Positions 4,719 to 5,010 of a stretch of DNA of 5,010 nt are shown in pieces. The notes beneath the pieces are model-generated. The model had not been told where the DNA came from. It ran no database searches and worked only from the letters and a program-made list of their open reading frames with translations. Source of the DNA: Spirochaetaceae bacterium (GTDB lineage: Bacteria; Spirochaetota; Spirochaetia; SZUA-6; Bin103); assembly GCA_026710565.1 (NCBI GenBank), contig JAPOQV010000236.1:1-5010 (forward strand). Direction: 5' to 3'. Position 1 is the first letter of the stretch, and the number at the start of each line of letters is the position of its first letter. The translations under genes were made by a program, and so were the position numbers.

Positions 4719-5010
4719 GTGAAGATCAAGGAGATCCGCGCGTTCGAAGTCGACCTGAAGCGTGCCAGGACGACGACCGGGGTGCTGCAGCGCGGCGGCC
4801 GCCAGCCGGCCGCTCCCACCGAGCGCTACGCGCGCTACCGCGGCGCCCGCAGCAAGGCCGGTGCGGGCTGGAAGCAGTGCGCATGCCTGGTGACGCTCGA
4901 CGACGGGACCGTCGGCCTGGGGCTCGGCGGGGTCGCCGGGCCGGGCGCCCCGGTCATCCAAGACCACTTCCGCGACCACCTGGTCCGCGGACCGGGGACC
5001 GGCACACGGA
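4719..5010 (+). CDS. Mandelate racemase/muconate lactonizing enzyme family protein (N-terminal part)
   Basis: The first 97 residues of a protein cut by the right edge. The start KIKEIRAFEVDL, followed after a basic insert by CLVTLDDGTVGLGLGG (57-72) and then PVIQDHFRDHLV (77-88), is the capping domain of the MR/MLE branch of the enolase superfamily (PF02746-type). These enzymes form an enediolate by abstracting the proton alpha to a carboxylate, usually to dehydrate or epimerise sugar acids or related substrates. The extended segment ERYARYRGARSKAGAGWKQC (35-54) resembles the long loop of L-rhamnonate dehydratase-like members, but this is a weak hint. The catalytic barrel with its Lys, Asp and Glu ligands lies outside the window. 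Residues after 88 (VRGPGTGTR) do not match the usual Gly-x-Asp-Pro...Glu ending in this frame. It probably forms an operon with the DUF362 gene. Confidence 0.82.
   Translation, partial: MKIKEIRAFEVDLKRARTTTGVLQRGGRQPAAPTERYARYRGARSKAGAGWKQCACLVTLDDGTVGLGLGGVAGPGAPVIQDHFRDHLVRGPGTGTR

Noticed and set aside
3991..4722. Plus-strand open frame overlapping the DUF362 gene in another frame
   Set aside because: It is an Arg/Pro/Gly-rich frame shadow without an SD or domain.
3341..4819. Long minus-strand open frame (492 codons) opposite the DUF362 gene
   Set aside because: It is rich in Val, Ala, Arg, His and Gln with no recognisable motif, and lies antisense to a DUF362 gene with clear signatures and SD.

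Overview
The window is GC-rich bacterial DNA with ordinary, tightly packed bacterial gene structure: ATGA overlaps, Shine-Dalgarno (SD) sites and a short divergent intergenic gap. It carries one partial and two complete minus-strand genes on the left, and two complete plus-strand genes and one partial plus-strand gene on the right. The gene set suggests a metabolically versatile heterotroph: a PhyH-family oxygenase, a MATE exporter, a DUF362 protein and an enolase-superfamily enzyme. From general knowledge, such sets are common in marine or sponge-associated MAGs (for example Poribacteria, SAR202-type Chloroflexota, high-GC Spirochaetota or Acidobacteriota). Nothing here fixes the phylum. The first 300 bases are visibly less GC-rich (181 of 300 by hand count, about 60%) than the gene-dense remainder.

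Layout: (a) 1-168 (or 183), minus: the N-terminal 56-61 codons of an unrecognised ORF running off the left edge, with a strong CRISPR-repeat-like hairpin inside it. (b) 184-328: a short gap with no gene. (c) 329-1165 and 1162-1950, minus: a two-gene operon, transcribed right to left. It encodes a 262-aa protein of unknown function and then a PhyH-family Fe(II)/2-oxoglutarate dioxygenase whose ATG overlaps the upstream stop (ATGA). (d) 1951-2039: an 89-bp divergent promoter region whose right half is filled by two adjoining inverted repeats, the second ending one base before the next gene's ATG. (e) 2040-3407, plus: a complete 12-TM MATE-family exporter. (f) 3485-4696, plus: a complete DUF362 protein. 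(g) 4719-5010+, plus: the N-terminal capping domain of a mandelate racemase/muconate lactonizing enzyme (MR/MLE) family protein, 22 bp after (f), with a GTG start and a strong SD.

How the genes may work together (inference): the PhyH and unknown-protein pair looks like a small oxidation module on an organic substrate. The MATE pump, read divergently from the same 89-bp region, could export a substrate or product under shared control by the palindromes. The DUF362 and MR/MLE pair looks like the start of a sugar-acid-type catabolic operon. No known named system is recognisable. The best candidates for something undescribed are the conserved-looking unknown protein coupled to the PhyH enzyme, the tandem palindromes at the divergent promoter, and the DUF362/enolase-superfamily pairing.
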